Shown piece after piece: positions 25,402 through 33,302 of a stretch of 64,000 nucleotides of DNA; position 1 is the stretch's first letter; every line of letters starts with the position of its first letter. The translations under genes were made by a program, and so were the position numbers. The notes beneath the pieces were generated by a model. It worked only from the letters and a program-made list of their open reading frames with translations. It had not been told where the DNA came from and ran no database searches. The DNA is from JBEIQE01 sp040376705 (GTDB taxonomy: Bacteria; Pseudomonadota; Alphaproteobacteria; UBA2400). The stretch lies in NCBI GenBank assembly GCA_040376705.1, contig JBEIQE010000007.1, positions 1 through 64,000 on the forward strand, given 5' to 3'.

Positions 25402-25884
25402 TCAAAAACCTCAAATAGCACTTTAACCCCCGTGCGCGACACTCGCGGACGAAGGGACCCAGAGGGCGGGCTTTTGCCGCTGTTCTGAAATCGGGCGGAA
25501 ACTACTGCAGACACAGGCACAGAGTCAAGCGCAGCCGCAGTGCCTGACCGCCTGTTTTACCCTAAGTCATATAAGCGCGCCTGATTGCCCCTCATTTGCA
25601 TCATCATCGAGTTTTTCAGGCCGGCCTGATTTTTTTACTTGCATTCAACTGCTTGCGCACCATATAAGGCCTGCAGGAACGTAGTCGCACGAGCGATGGC
25701 CCCTTTGGCACAGCAACGGCTTCACGCGTACTTTTTGGGTGGGTCGGTTGAGACGGGTAACCGTTAAGACCGCATCCTTTTGGTAAACGTAGCAGTTGCG
25801 CTGACGAAGCGGGGGCCTCCCCCAAATCAAAGCGCAGAAAAACAGTAGGTAACGACCAAATATGATTTGGCCGAAATCCTGCAC
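25402..25884 (+). other. Long intergenic region before speD with a plus-strand terminator
   Basis: The gap between ffh and speD is 603 bases and has no convincing gene. A terminator at 25616-25636 points along the plus strand although no plus-strand gene precedes it, so 25440-25615 may encode a small RNA. Bases 25640-25884 contain no clear ORF. Minus-strand frames there lack ribosome sites and conserved features. The last 120 bases are listed separately as the speD leader. Confidence 0.5.
25616..25636 (+). terminator. Plus-strand intrinsic terminator with no upstream gene
   Basis: TCAGG-CCGG-CCTGA (25616-25629) forms a hairpin followed by seven T residues. It could end a small RNA transcribed rightward from near the ffh promoter region, or block antisense transcription toward speD. 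Confidence 0.6.
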
Positions 25885-26004
25885 CCCAGGCAAAACAGGC
25901 GGTCTGTTTTGCCGCCAACCGGCTACAAAAAACGGCGTGCTATTCCGTTTTTGGGCCCTTGAGCACCGTATGGCACACGCGTCATACGGGCGGAGGAAGA
26001 AAAT
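25885..26004 (+). promoter_or_regulatory. Structured 5' leader of speD
   Basis: Four paired elements are visible: GGCAAAACAG/CTGTTTTGCC (25889-25898 with 25904-25913); GGCGG/CCGCC (25898-25902 with 25912-25916), exclusive with the first; AAAAACGG/CCGTTTTT (25928-25935 with 25945-25952); and CCGTATG/CATACGG (25966-25972 with 25983-25989), which ends two bases before GGAGGA. GCCGCCAACCGG (25911-25922) and GGCCCTTGAG also occur, nearly unchanged, in the ornithine decarboxylase leader. This suggests attenuation or ribosome-site masking responding to polyamines or SAM. Confidence 0.5.
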
Positions 26005-26415
26005 ATGATCCACGGTCTCCACACCATGACAGACCTTTATGGTTGCACAGGCGATGCAGGTTTGCTGCTCGACCGTCAAACACTCGAAACCTACTGCGTT
26101 GATGCCTGCAAGGATGCCGGCCTCACCCCTGTTGGTGCCTATTTCCACCAGTTTACTAATGAAGACGGCTCACAGGCTGGCGTAACCGGCACTGTTGTGC
26201 TGGCTGAATCGCACCTCGCCATCCACACATGGCCCGAAAGCGGCGATGTGACCGTGGACGTTTACGTGTGCAACTACAGCCGCGATAACTCGACCCGCGC
26301 CCAGGCTATTATGCGCGAGCTGGTTACCCGCCTGAAGCCCAGCGATATGCTGGAGCACAACGTGATGCGCGGCGAAGTTAACCGCTCTGGCCCGCGCAAG
26401 CTGCTCGCAGCCTAA
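26005..26415 (+). CDS. speD: S-adenosylmethionine decarboxylase proenzyme
   Basis: This 136-residue proenzyme self-cleaves at Glu-Ser in VLAESHLAIHTWPE; the Ser becomes the pyruvoyl group that decarboxylates SAM to give the aminopropyl donor. The size and the HTWPE block are those of the short bacterial class 1B enzyme. GGAGGA precedes the ATG. speE follows by 18 bases, so the two are an operon, and a long structured leader lies upstream. Confidence 0.95.
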   Translation: MIHGLHTMTDLYGCTGDAGLLLDRQTLETYCVDACKDAGLTPVGAYFHQFTNEDGSQAGVTGTVVLAESHLAIHTWPESGDVTVDVYVCNYSRDNSTRAQAIMRELVTRLKPSDMLEHNVMRGEVNRSGPRKLLAA

Positions 26416-26433
26416 CGTTTTAAGGATAGTCTC

Positions 26434-27312
26434 ATGACCACCACCTCATCCCCCAAGGCTGAGCTTGCCGAGCTGTTGGCTGAAGACAGCGGCTTTTTCA
26501 TCAAGGGCAGCCAGCTGCTTGAGGAAGGCCATACCGGCTTCCAGAGCTTTGAGGTGTGGGACACGCTGCGTTTTGGCAAGCTGTTCCGTCTTGACGGCTT
26601 CCTGATGCTGACCGAGCGCGATGAGTTCTTGTACCACGAGAACATCGTGCATCTGGCCGGTCTGGCGCATGAAGGCCCCAAGACTGCGCTGGTCATTGGC
26701 GGCGGTGATGGCGGTACGGTTGAGGAGATTCTGAAGTACCCCACCATGCAGCGCGCGGTAATGGTTGAGCTCGACGGCAAGGTGATTGATATCGCGCGCG
26801 ACCATCTGGCCTCCGTGCACCGCGGCGCGCTCGACGACAAGCGGCTGGAGCTGAAGGTTCAGGACGGCTTGGCCTATGTGCGTGAGGACGCGATAAAGGC
26901 GGGCGAGAAGTTTGACCTGATCTGCCTTGACCTGACCGACCCCGTCGGCCCCTCGGTTGAGTTGTATACCGAGCAGTACTTTAGAGAGTGCAAAGCCCTG
27001 CTCACGCCCACCGGCGCCCTTACACTGCATCTGGGCCCTGCCCTGTTCCAGCCCGAGCGCGTGGCCGAGCTGTACCAGCGCCTTACCCGCGTGTTTGTCA
27101 ATGTAACGCCCTACTCGGTCTACATTCCGTTCTACGGCAGCCAGTGGAGCATGGCGGTGGCATCTGACGCGCTCAAGCCCGCCAGCCTTACAGAGGCGGA
27201 TGTAGAGGCCCGTATTGCCGAACGCGGTATCACCCACCTGCAGTACATCAACGGCGCTACCTACCGCGCTGTGCAGGCTCTGCCGCCGTTCATGAAAAAG
27301 ATTCTTGCCTAG
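26434..27312 (+). CDS. speE: Spermidine synthase
   Basis: This 292-residue aminopropyltransferase transfers the aminopropyl group of decarboxylated SAM to putrescine. Motifs are GKLFRLDGFLMLTERDEFLYHE, VIGGGDGGTVEEILKYP, MVELDGKVIDIAR and the substrate Asp in CLDLTDPVGPS. Length matches the family. It is the second gene of the speDE operon, with AAGGA before the ATG. Confidence 0.95.
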   Translation: MTTTSSPKAELAELLAEDSGFFIKGSQLLEEGHTGFQSFEVWDTLRFGKLFRLDGFLMLTERDEFLYHENIVHLAGLAHEGPKTALVIGGGDGGTVEEILKYPTMQRAVMVELDGKVIDIARDHLASVHRGALDDKRLELKVQDGLAYVREDAIKAGEKFDLICLDLTDPVGPSVELYTEQYFRECKALLTPTGALTLHLGPALFQPERVAELYQRLTRVFVNVTPYSVYIPFYGSQWSMAVASDALKPASLTEADVEARIAERGITHLQYINGATYRAVQALPPFMKKILA

Positions 27313-27347
27313 TAACCAACCTGGCCAGCAACATCCTTAGGCAATCT

Positions 27348-27379
27348 TTAAGGCGCTCTTAACTCAGGCGCTTGATAGT
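27348..27379 (+). promoter_or_regulatory. CtrA-type promoter of pilin-like gene 2
   Basis: TTAA-GGCGCTC-TTAAC (27348-27363) is an exact TTAA-N7-TTAAC box. GATAGT (27374-27379), a -10-like hexamer, starts 11 bases after it. The predicted start of transcription falls at or next to the ATG at 27386, and there is no ribosome site, so the mRNA may be leaderless. In Caulobacter CtrA controls pilin transcription, which fits the gene here. Confidence 0.55.
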
Positions 27380-27385
27380 TGTCAC

Positions 27386-27955
27386 ATGAGAATTCAAACT
27401 TCGTGCAAACAGAAGTCTGCGCAGCGTGGCTTCAATCTGGTTGAGGCTGCCATTGTGCTTGGAATTGTCGGGCTGGTAATTGGCGGCATCTGGGTTGCGG
27501 CCAGCGCTATCAACTTCCGGCAGTCAGTTTCAACCCTCACTTCGTTTGTAGTTCAAGTCGCACAATCGGTTAAGGGTTATGGCCCCGGTAGCGAAGACTG
27601 GGGGCCTATCCTCAATATCTCGGGGCTAACGCCACCCGGCTATACCTACACTTCCGGTGAATTCAGAGCGCAACATATCAGCTATCTGAGGTTCTACAGG
27701 AACGGTGAAATTCTGGAAGGTAGTTTCCAGCCAGAGTCGACGCAGAACGGCGTTGCCCTGTGCACAGAGTTTCTTATGCGGCTGTTCGGGCAAGCCAAGC
27801 AGAGTATTGTTGTGCTCGACTTCAACGATGCCAGTAACAATATGTATCTACCCGGTAACCCCAACTTCAACGACCTCAGCTCGCTCGAGGTAGTGCAGAA
27901 CGAGTGTCAGCAGGTAGCCGATACCGGCAATCCGATGTCGTTCCAGCTGCAGTAA
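27386..27955 (+). CDS. Type IV pilin-like/pseudopilin protein 2
   Basis: This 189-residue protein has the prepilin leader RGFNLVEAAIVLGIVGLVIGG with the cleavage Gly-Phe at about residue 15 and Glu5 of the mature protein. A globular domain follows, with two Cys in the last 60 residues. It shares the N-terminal helix with the genes at 266 and 46291 but little else. It stands alone after speE with its own CtrA-type promoter and a terminator after it. It could be a minor pilin or a secretion pseudopilin. Confidence 0.8.
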   Translation: MRIQTSCKQKSAQRGFNLVEAAIVLGIVGLVIGGIWVAASAINFRQSVSTLTSFVVQVAQSVKGYGPGSEDWGPILNISGLTPPGYTYTSGEFRAQHISYLRFYRNGEILEGSFQPESTQNGVALCTEFLMRLFGQAKQSIVVLDFNDASNNMYLPGNPNFNDLSSLEVVQNECQQVADTGNPMSFQLQ

Positions 27956-28011
27956 CCCCAATCACTTAACAAGCGTTAAGGTTGCCATGGTGCGCCATGG
28001 TCCCAGCAACA

Positions 28012-28046
28012 CACCGCACCAGGTTTTTTTGGGTGCGGTGATTTTG
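28012..28046 (+). terminator. Terminator after pilin-like gene 2
   Basis: The 9-bp stem CACCGCACC/GGTGCGGTG (28012-28020 with 28032-28040) with an 11-base T-rich loop is followed by ATTTTG. It separates the pilin-like gene from the ornithine decarboxylase transcript. Confidence 0.75.
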
Positions 28047-28100
28047 TCCTTTATTTTGCACGCGCGAATACCCATTATACTTTCATACGGCGGCCGTTAG

Positions 28101-28200
28101 TTACCCCGGAGCCGAGTAGAGCCAGCGTTGGTCTTCATGACTTGCCGAGCAGCTCTGCCACCAACCGGGCCCCTTGAGGGATTTGTGACTTTACATGGAG
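28101..28200 (+). promoter_or_regulatory. Ornithine decarboxylase leader RNA (speF-like candidate)
   Basis: The leader contains GTAGAGC (28116-28122), GTTGGT pairing with ACCAAC, a GAGC-rich stem, and GCCACCAACCGGGCCC (28157-28172) followed by CTTGAGG. Alphaproteobacterial ornithine decarboxylase genes are known to carry a conserved speF leader RNA. Position and gene fit, but I cannot confirm the family by eye. The same blocks occur at 6178 and in part in the speD leader. Confidence 0.55.
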
Positions 28201-28206
28201 ATGCTT

Positions 28207-29370
28207 ATGCACGCCGTATCGCCCACACTCGTCAACGAAAAGCTCCGCCGATTTGTTGAGGAAAATCAGCCCGCAACGCCGTGCCTTGTGCTCGATGTCG
28301 ATCGGGTTGAGCATAACTACCGCGCCCTGAAAGCGGCCCTGCCTGAGGCGTCAATCTTCTACGCCATCAAGAGCAACCCTGCCCAACCAGTGCTGCAGCG
28401 TCTGGCCAAGCTCGGCTCGAACTTCGACTGCGCTGGCATCAACGAGATCGACATGGCGCTGGCCGCTGGCGGCACGCCCGAACGCATCTCCTACGGCAAC
28501 ACCATTAAAAAGCAGCGCGATATTACCGCTGCTTACGCGCGCGGTATCCGTATCTTCGCCTTCGATTCAAGCGAAGAGCTGCAGAAACTGGCCGAAAGTG
28601 CGCCGGGCAGCAAAGTGTTCTGCCGCATCCTGACATCTGGTGAAGGTGCCGACTGGCCCCTCTCGCGCAAGTTTGGCTGCGAAGTGGACATGGCCTACGA
28701 CCTGATGGTGGAGGCCCACGCGCTGGGCCTGCAGCCCTGGGGCATTTCGTTCCACGTCGGCTCGCAGCAAAAGAACCCCAAGATGTGGGATGAGGCCGTG
28801 CGCAGCTCAGCCAAACTGTTCAAGAAGCTGGAGAAGAAGGGCATCGACCTCTCGATGATCAACCTCGGCGGCGGCTTTCCCACCATTTATAAAAAGGCTG
28901 TACCGACAGCTAATGAGTATGGCCGCGCCATCCATAGCTCGCTGACCAAGCACTTTGGCAATGCCATTCCCAAAACCGTGATCATCGAGCCGGGCCGCGG
29001 CATGGTGGGCGATGCCGGTATTGTGCTTTCGGAAGTCGTGCTGGTCTCGACCAAAAGCAAGACCGACCCCGTGCGCTGGGTGTACCTCGATATCGGCAAG
29101 TATGGCGGCATGCAGGAAACCATGGACGAAGCCATTCAATACCCCATCGCCACCACCCGCGATGCAGAGGGTGCGAGCTGCTCACGCGTGATCATCGCAG
29201 GCCCAACCTGCGATAGTACCGATGTGATGTACGAGAAAACCGAATATCTGCTGCCGGATACGCTGAAAGCGGGTGACTTCCTCACCTTCCACAGTGCAGG
29301 CGCCTATACCACCACCTACGCGGCGCAGAGCTTTAACGGCTTTAAGCCGCTAGCCGAACATTACATTTAG
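28207..29370 (+). CDS. odc: Ornithine decarboxylase, fold-III PLP enzyme
   Basis: This 387-residue enzyme of the alanine-racemase fold makes putrescine from ornithine. The PLP Lys is in FYAIKSNP near residue 58; SFHVGSQQ, INLGGGFPT, EPGRGMVGDAG and the catalytic Cys in GPTCDSTDV are all present. Three in-frame ATGs lie close together. The one at 28207 is chosen because GGAG sits six bases before it. Lysine may also be a substrate, as in some relatives. With speD and speE it completes spermidine synthesis. Confidence 0.9.
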   Translation: MHAVSPTLVNEKLRRFVEENQPATPCLVLDVDRVEHNYRALKAALPEASIFYAIKSNPAQPVLQRLAKLGSNFDCAGINEIDMALAAGGTPERISYGNTIKKQRDITAAYARGIRIFAFDSSEELQKLAESAPGSKVFCRILTSGEGADWPLSRKFGCEVDMAYDLMVEAHALGLQPWGISFHVGSQQKNPKMWDEAVRSSAKLFKKLEKKGIDLSMINLGGGFPTIYKKAVPTANEYGRAIHSSLTKHFGNAIPKTVIIEPGRGMVGDAGIVLSEVVLVSTKSKTDPVRWVYLDIGKYGGMQETMDEAIQYPIATTRDAEGASCSRVIIAGPTCDSTDVMYEKTEYLLPDTLKAGDFLTFHSAGAYTTTYAAQSFNGFKPLAEHYI

Positions 29371-29552
29371 GCTTCAGGCAAGGCTGGGCGGCGGGTTTGC
29401 TGGCTTGTGTGTTTGTAGGTACTGGTTGCGCTGTTATAGAATGACAAGCGCACCGCCTGCGTGCATGCCAAGGTAATACCCGCCGCCAGTGCTGATTTTT
29501 ATATTGGTATATTGAATGTGATTGCTAGCTTTGGCTTCATCAGAAAATAAGG

Positions 29553-29580
29553 TGCCATCCCCGCGAAAGCGGGAATGACA
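29553..29580. repeat. REP-like palindromic element
   Basis: CCCGC-GAAA-GCGGG with flanks CCAT...AATGACA resembles the widely dispersed class of short palindromes built on ATTCCCGC...GCGGGAAT. It lies in the gap between odc and a small secreted protein gene, where the rest (29371-29552) shows nothing else I can name. Confidence 0.6.
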
Positions 29581-29590
29581 AGACGGAGAC

Positions 29591-29983
29591 TTAAGGGCAA
29601 ACCTTGGTGACTTGCGCTACCTTATGCACACGGCCAGAACCATCGGTAATAGTTGAGTTCGCGAGCGCATAATCGCCATCAGTAATACCAACACTAAAAC
29701 AGGGCTTGCCTGCCGCCGGCTCATCGCGGCCCATCAGCTCAAACCGGCCCTTGGTGCCTGTAAGCGTATTCTTGAATTCAGCCACACCACCGACCAGCTG
29801 AGTTTCAGGCTTCTGGTCAACTTTGGCGGCTTTAATCTGCTGGCTAACGCCCTCGAGCGCGCCCTCGGAACGCAAATGGAAGAAGGTGCTGAGCGATGCA
29901 ACAGCCAGTACGGCTGAACCTACAACAGCCGACAGACCCTTGTTCTTGGAAAGAACTTCAAATGCGGCTCTGGGGCTGGGCAT
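29591..29983 (-). CDS. Membrane-anchored hypothetical protein
   Basis: This 130-residue protein has one N-terminal hydrophobic segment (about residues 17-35, GLSAVVGSAVLAVASLSTFF) after a basic stretch, so it is an anchor or uncleaved signal. The exported part has two Cys near the C-terminal half, possibly a disulphide. AGGA six bases before the ATG supports the start. No family is recognised. Confidence 0.6.
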   Translation of the reverse strand: MPSPRAAFEVLSKNKGLSAVVGSAVLAVASLSTFFHLRSEGALEGVSQQIKAAKVDQKPETQLVGGVAEFKNTLTGTKGRFELMGRDEPAAGKPCFSVGITDGDYALANSTITDGSGRVHKVAQVTKVCP

Positions 29984-30041
29984 GCAGGTATCCTTTGTAT
30001 TGGTACCTTTTTTATAAGTTATAAACCATGTTGGAGTCAGC

Positions 30042-30995
30042 TCATATCGTCGGTGATATAACTAAAATTGCGCCATTTACGTTTGCCCCGCGGTCCTGCC
30101 GCAGCACTACATCCTGCTGCGAAACAACCATAAGCCCAGCGGCAGAACAGGCCGATTTTATATAGCTTATACTGTGTGCGTGGCGCTTGCTCTCCTGCAA
30201 TACGTAACCGCTTTCAAGCCCGTTCACCTCAACCGACATGGCCAATACGCCGTGCGGGAGCAGCGCTTTTGCCGCAGCCTGCAGCAACGGGGCGAGGTCG
30301 CCTATATACACTACAGCATCGGCCGCCACGATAAGATCCCACTGCTCCTTCAGTGCAGCAACCATGTCATCTGCAATCAATTCATCATAAAGGCCGCGCT
30401 TGGCAGCAATGGCCAGCATCTTCTCGGCGATATCTACCCCCACAAGCTTGGCTGCATACGGCTTGAGATAAGGCGCCATGAGGCCGGTGCCGCACCCAAG
30501 GTCGATAATGCGCTGGCCGGTTTTATAATAAGGCTGCAAAGCCGTATTGATAAGCTGTGGCGCCTGATAGCCGAGGCGCGCCAATGCTTCTTCAAATTTG
30601 GGGGCATAGTCATTAAATAGGTGGCGCGCATAAGTGCCACCCAGCGTGCCGCGTTCACGTGCGAGCTGCTGCAAGGCGGCCTCTGTATCGTCATCATCTG
30701 GGGCTTGCTGTAGGGCACGCTCGGCTTTGTCCCATTCGCCCAACTCCAGCCACACGCGGCCCAATTGATAATAAGCAGGTCCATAGTCAGGATTTTTTCG
30801 CAACAAGCCCTGCAATCCTTCGATGGCAGCTTTAACCTCACCGCATGCGGCAAGGCCTGCCAATGCTTCAAGATCATCCGGTCTTAACCATAAGAGCTCA
30901 CGCCATGCTGTCACAGCCTCGGTCAGGCGACCTTCAGCTTGTGCAGCAATTGCAGCGGTTTTCCACTCATTCGGCGTGTTCATATCATTCATCAT
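30042..30995 (-). CDS. TPR-containing SAM-dependent methyltransferase
   Basis: This protein has about 317 residues. Residues 1-100 form two or three TPR-like helical pairs (for example PDYGPAYYQLGRVWLELGEWDKAERAL). A class I methyltransferase follows, with motif I IIDLGCGTGLMAPYL, the acidic residue in VGVDIAEKML, and VAADAVVYIGDL. The start at 30995 is preferred over one 31 codons upstream because a TATGCT -10-like hexamer lies just before it and the upstream frame overlaps the divergent promoter. The layout resembles NMNAT-independent TPR methyltransferases of alphaproteobacteria; the substrate is unknown. Confidence 0.75.
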   Translation of the reverse strand: MMNDMNTPNEWKTAAIAAQAEGRLTEAVTAWRELLWLRPDDLEALAGLAACGEVKAAIEGLQGLLRKNPDYGPAYYQLGRVWLELGEWDKAERALQQAPDDDDTEAALQQLARERGTLGGTYARHLFNDYAPKFEEALARLGYQAPQLINTALQPYYKTGQRIIDLGCGTGLMAPYLKPYAAKLVGVDIAEKMLAIAAKRGLYDELIADDMVAALKEQWDLIVAADAVVYIGDLAPLLQAAAKALLPHGVLAMSVEVNGLESGYVLQESKRHAHSISYIKSACSAAGLMVVSQQDVVLRQDRGANVNGAILVISPTI

Positions 30996-31033
30996 TCTAC
31001 TCAATAGCATACCGTAGCGAGAGTTTAAAACTG

Positions 31034-31063
31034 TTGACAAACACCCCCGAACTTCGACATAGT
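31034..31063 (+). promoter_or_regulatory. Sigma70-like promoter of the DJ-1/PfpI-like gene
   Basis: TTGACA (31034-31039) is a perfect -35 and CATAGT (31058-31063) is a fair -10, with 18 bases between. Transcription would start near 31070, giving a 40-base leader. Confidence 0.5.
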
Positions 31064-31109
31064 CCGCGAACTTCATGACAGCCCACACTCAGATTTTTGG
31101 AGACCAGCC

Positions 31110-31664
31110 TTGAACACGTCGCTGACGGGTCAGACCATTGTTATGGTCATTGCAAACGGATTTAACGAAATTGAATTTACCGAAGCGCAGCGCGCTTTGA
31201 TGAAGACCGGCGCCACCATTAAAGTTGTTTCACCCGAGAAGTCGGTTGCGAATGGCTGGCACGGTACTGGCTGGGGTCACTACTTCCCCGTTGATTCAAA
31301 CATCGGCGATGCCCTGGGTTCGGATTACGACCTGATGGTTCTCGTTGGTGGTGAGCGCGGCATTGCCAAGCTCAACCAGAACCCCCACACCAAGCGTATG
31401 GTTGGTCACTTCCTCGATGCGCAAAAGCCCATCGTGGCGATGAACGAGGCCGTATCGCTGCTCGCCATGCCCGGCAAACTTGAGGGCCGCTCGATTGCTG
31501 CCGACCAGACCGACCCCGCCCTCGCCGCTACCGGCGCTGTGCTGTCGCAAGAGTCGGTTGTCGTTGATGCCAACCTGATGACCCTGCGCGGCGAAGATAT
31601 GACAGCTCTGGTTGCTGCCATGCTCTCGCACTTTGCAGAAGCACAGCAGCTGGCTGCTGCCTGA
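31110..31664 (+). CDS. DJ-1/PfpI family protein lacking the nucleophile cysteine
   Basis: This 184-residue protein begins with a TTG that has GGAG seven bases upstream. The fold motifs IVMVIANGFNEIEFTEA, with the acid Glu, and DYDLMVLVGGERG are present. The nucleophile elbow, usually AICHG, reads VAMNEAVS, so the Cys is replaced. It is therefore unlikely to be a PfpI-type protease or a glyoxalase and may be a binding or structural member. It is divergent from the TPR methyltransferase. Confidence 0.85.
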   Translation: MNTSLTGQTIVMVIANGFNEIEFTEAQRALMKTGATIKVVSPEKSVANGWHGTGWGHYFPVDSNIGDALGSDYDLMVLVGGERGIAKLNQNPHTKRMVGHFLDAQKPIVAMNEAVSLLAMPGKLEGRSIAADQTDPALAATGAVLSQESVVVDANLMTLRGEDMTALVAAMLSHFAEAQQLAAA

Positions 31665-31696
31665 TTAACGACCGCGCAGCTCACCCGTGCGCCGCG

Positions 31697-32773
31697 TTAG
31701 CGGCCACGTAATTCATAAGTTAGCGCGGTCATTATACCTACAAGTATAAGTGCACCACCCTGATGGGCAACCGCGGGGTGGATATGCACGTTTGTCAGCA
31801 GGGTCACAATACCAAGCGTTACCTGCACACCCACCATGGCCATGACAGCCCAGCCAAGCTTGCGCGCACGCACTGAGACATTGGGGTTACGCAAGACCTC
31901 AATACCCAGCAGCAAGACAAAGAAGGCAGTGCCCATGGCCAGCCAGCGGTGCGTGAACTGCACGGTGGCGTGGTTCTCGATGAAGTTGCGCCATACCGGC
32001 TTGATATCCAGCCCCTCAGCCGGGAACAGCGTAGCGCCCATGCGCGGGAACTCGTTGTAAATCAGGCCGGCATCGAGCCCTGCTACAAACGCGCCCCACA
32101 CAATGGTGCAGGCCAGCAGCGCGAAGGTAAAGCGCAGCTGCCCGCGCAAGCCCGGCGCTGCCGCCGGTATGCGGCCTACAGGGCGGGTATCACCAACGCT
32201 AAGTGCCATGAACACCAACAGCGCCATCAGGAAAATCGCAAAGCTTAAATGTAACGCCAAGCGGTAATGGCTCACATTCGGCTGGTCAACCAGGCCCGAG
32301 GCCACCATGAACCAGCCAATACCGCCCTGCAAACCACCCAGCAGCAGCAAGCCGCAAAGCTTGAGCAGTAATGTGCCCTGCACGCGGCGGGTAACCGCAA
32401 ACCACAGCAGCGGCAGCGCAAAGGCTATACCGATGAGGCGGCCCCAGAAACGGTGGATCCACTCCCACCAGAAGATGCCCTTGAATTCGGCCAGCGTCAT
32501 GCCCTGATTGATCTGCTGGTACTGCGGGGTTTGCTGGTAGTCGGCAAACAGGCGCTGCCACTCGGCTGCGTTCATGGGCGGCAGAGCACCGCCGATGGGG
32601 GCCCATTCCACGATCGAAAGGCCGGATTCAGTAAGGCGCGTAATCGCGCCGATAATCGCCATGGTAAAGACCATGCCCGCGCAAAACCACAGCCAGCGCG
32701 CCACCGGTACGAGAGAGAGAACCGGACGGACAGAGGTTACGGGCGCGTCAGCCGCTTTACGGGTAAAGGCCAT
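31697..32773 (-). CDS. ctaA: Heme A synthase (Cox15/CtaA type 2)
   Basis: This 358-residue inner-membrane protein with eight predicted helices oxidises the C8 methyl of heme O to make heme A for cytochrome oxidase. Heme-binding His residues are in EWIHRFWGR, ALHLSFAIF, FTHRWLA and VAHQGGALI. The SGLSIVEWAPIGGALPPM loop is typical of alphaproteobacterial and mitochondrial Cox15. No other cytochrome oxidase assembly gene lies nearby. An isoprenylcysteine methyltransferase-like gene is seven bases upstream in the same operon. Confidence 0.93.
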   Translation of the reverse strand: MAFTRKAADAPVTSVRPVLSLVPVARWLWFCAGMVFTMAIIGAITRLTESGLSIVEWAPIGGALPPMNAAEWQRLFADYQQTPQYQQINQGMTLAEFKGIFWWEWIHRFWGRLIGIAFALPLLWFAVTRRVQGTLLLKLCGLLLLGGLQGGIGWFMVASGLVDQPNVSHYRLALHLSFAIFLMALLVFMALSVGDTRPVGRIPAAAPGLRGQLRFTFALLACTIVWGAFVAGLDAGLIYNEFPRMGATLFPAEGLDIKPVWRNFIENHATVQFTHRWLAMGTAFFVLLLGIEVLRNPNVSVRARKLGWAVMAMVGVQVTLGIVTLLTNVHIHPAVAHQGGALILVGIMTALTYELRGR

Positions 32774-32780
32774 TTACAGC

Positions 32781-33257
32781 TCACTGCAGCCAACGGGGGG
32801 TTGAAGCGCAGTAGTTTTTATACATCTCGCCAAACTTGCCCATAAGATATGCCTCTTCGCGCAATACAATACCAAAGTGCAGAACACCAAGCACTGGCAG
32901 CAGCAGGACCAATCCCGCGCCCGAACCCAACATAATAACCAAGCCCACATAAACAAGCACCATACCGATATAAATTGGGTTGCGGCTGAATTTGAACGGG
33001 CCGGTGGTGACGATCTGGCGGGTCGACATCCACGGGAGAATGGCGGTATTGGCCTGATTAAGGGTATAGAGTGCCGCCGCAACAGGCACAGCACCAATAC
33101 CGATGAGGATAATCGCCAGCAGCGAGCGCGCAAACAGCGGCATCGGCAGGTGCCAGCCAAACAGCCAGTCAATAATAAGGCCAAGCAACAGCGCGCCGCC
33201 AAACAGGGCAGGCGGCGGCAGTAACACATTAGCGTGGTCAGCTACTTGTTTGCTCAT
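32781..33257 (-). CDS. Isoprenylcysteine/phospholipid methyltransferase-like membrane protein
   Basis: This 158-residue protein has four or five membrane helices and the ICMT/PEMT signature VTTGPFKFSRNPIYIGMVLVY with the following LREEAYLMGKFGEMYKNY. These residues bind SAM at the membrane surface. The acceptor is unknown in bacteria. The gene is in an operon with ctaA, and its start region overlaps the long frame of the divergent flavoprotein before that gene's chosen start. Confidence 0.82.
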   Translation of the reverse strand: MSKQVADHANVLLPPPALFGGALLLGLIIDWLFGWHLPMPLFARSLLAIILIGIGAVPVAAALYTLNQANTAILPWMSTRQIVTTGPFKFSRNPIYIGMVLVYVGLVIMLGSGAGLVLLLPVLGVLHFGIVLREEAYLMGKFGEMYKNYCASTPRWLQ

Positions 33258-33302
33258 ACGCCCTTTCTAGCCCAACACCTTTTCTGCTACAACCGGACGG
33301 AA

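Noticed and set aside
25402..26004. 4.5S RNA, RNase P RNA or tmRNA next to ffh
   Set aside because: I looked for their core conserved motifs on both strands and did not find them.
25616..26148. Minus-strand frames across the speD leader
   Set aside because: They overlap the speD start, have no ribosome site and show no conserved domain; structured RNA explains the region better.
26446..27237. 263-residue minus-strand frame over speE
   Set aside because: It is antisense to a gene with clear family motifs and has no recognisable domain.
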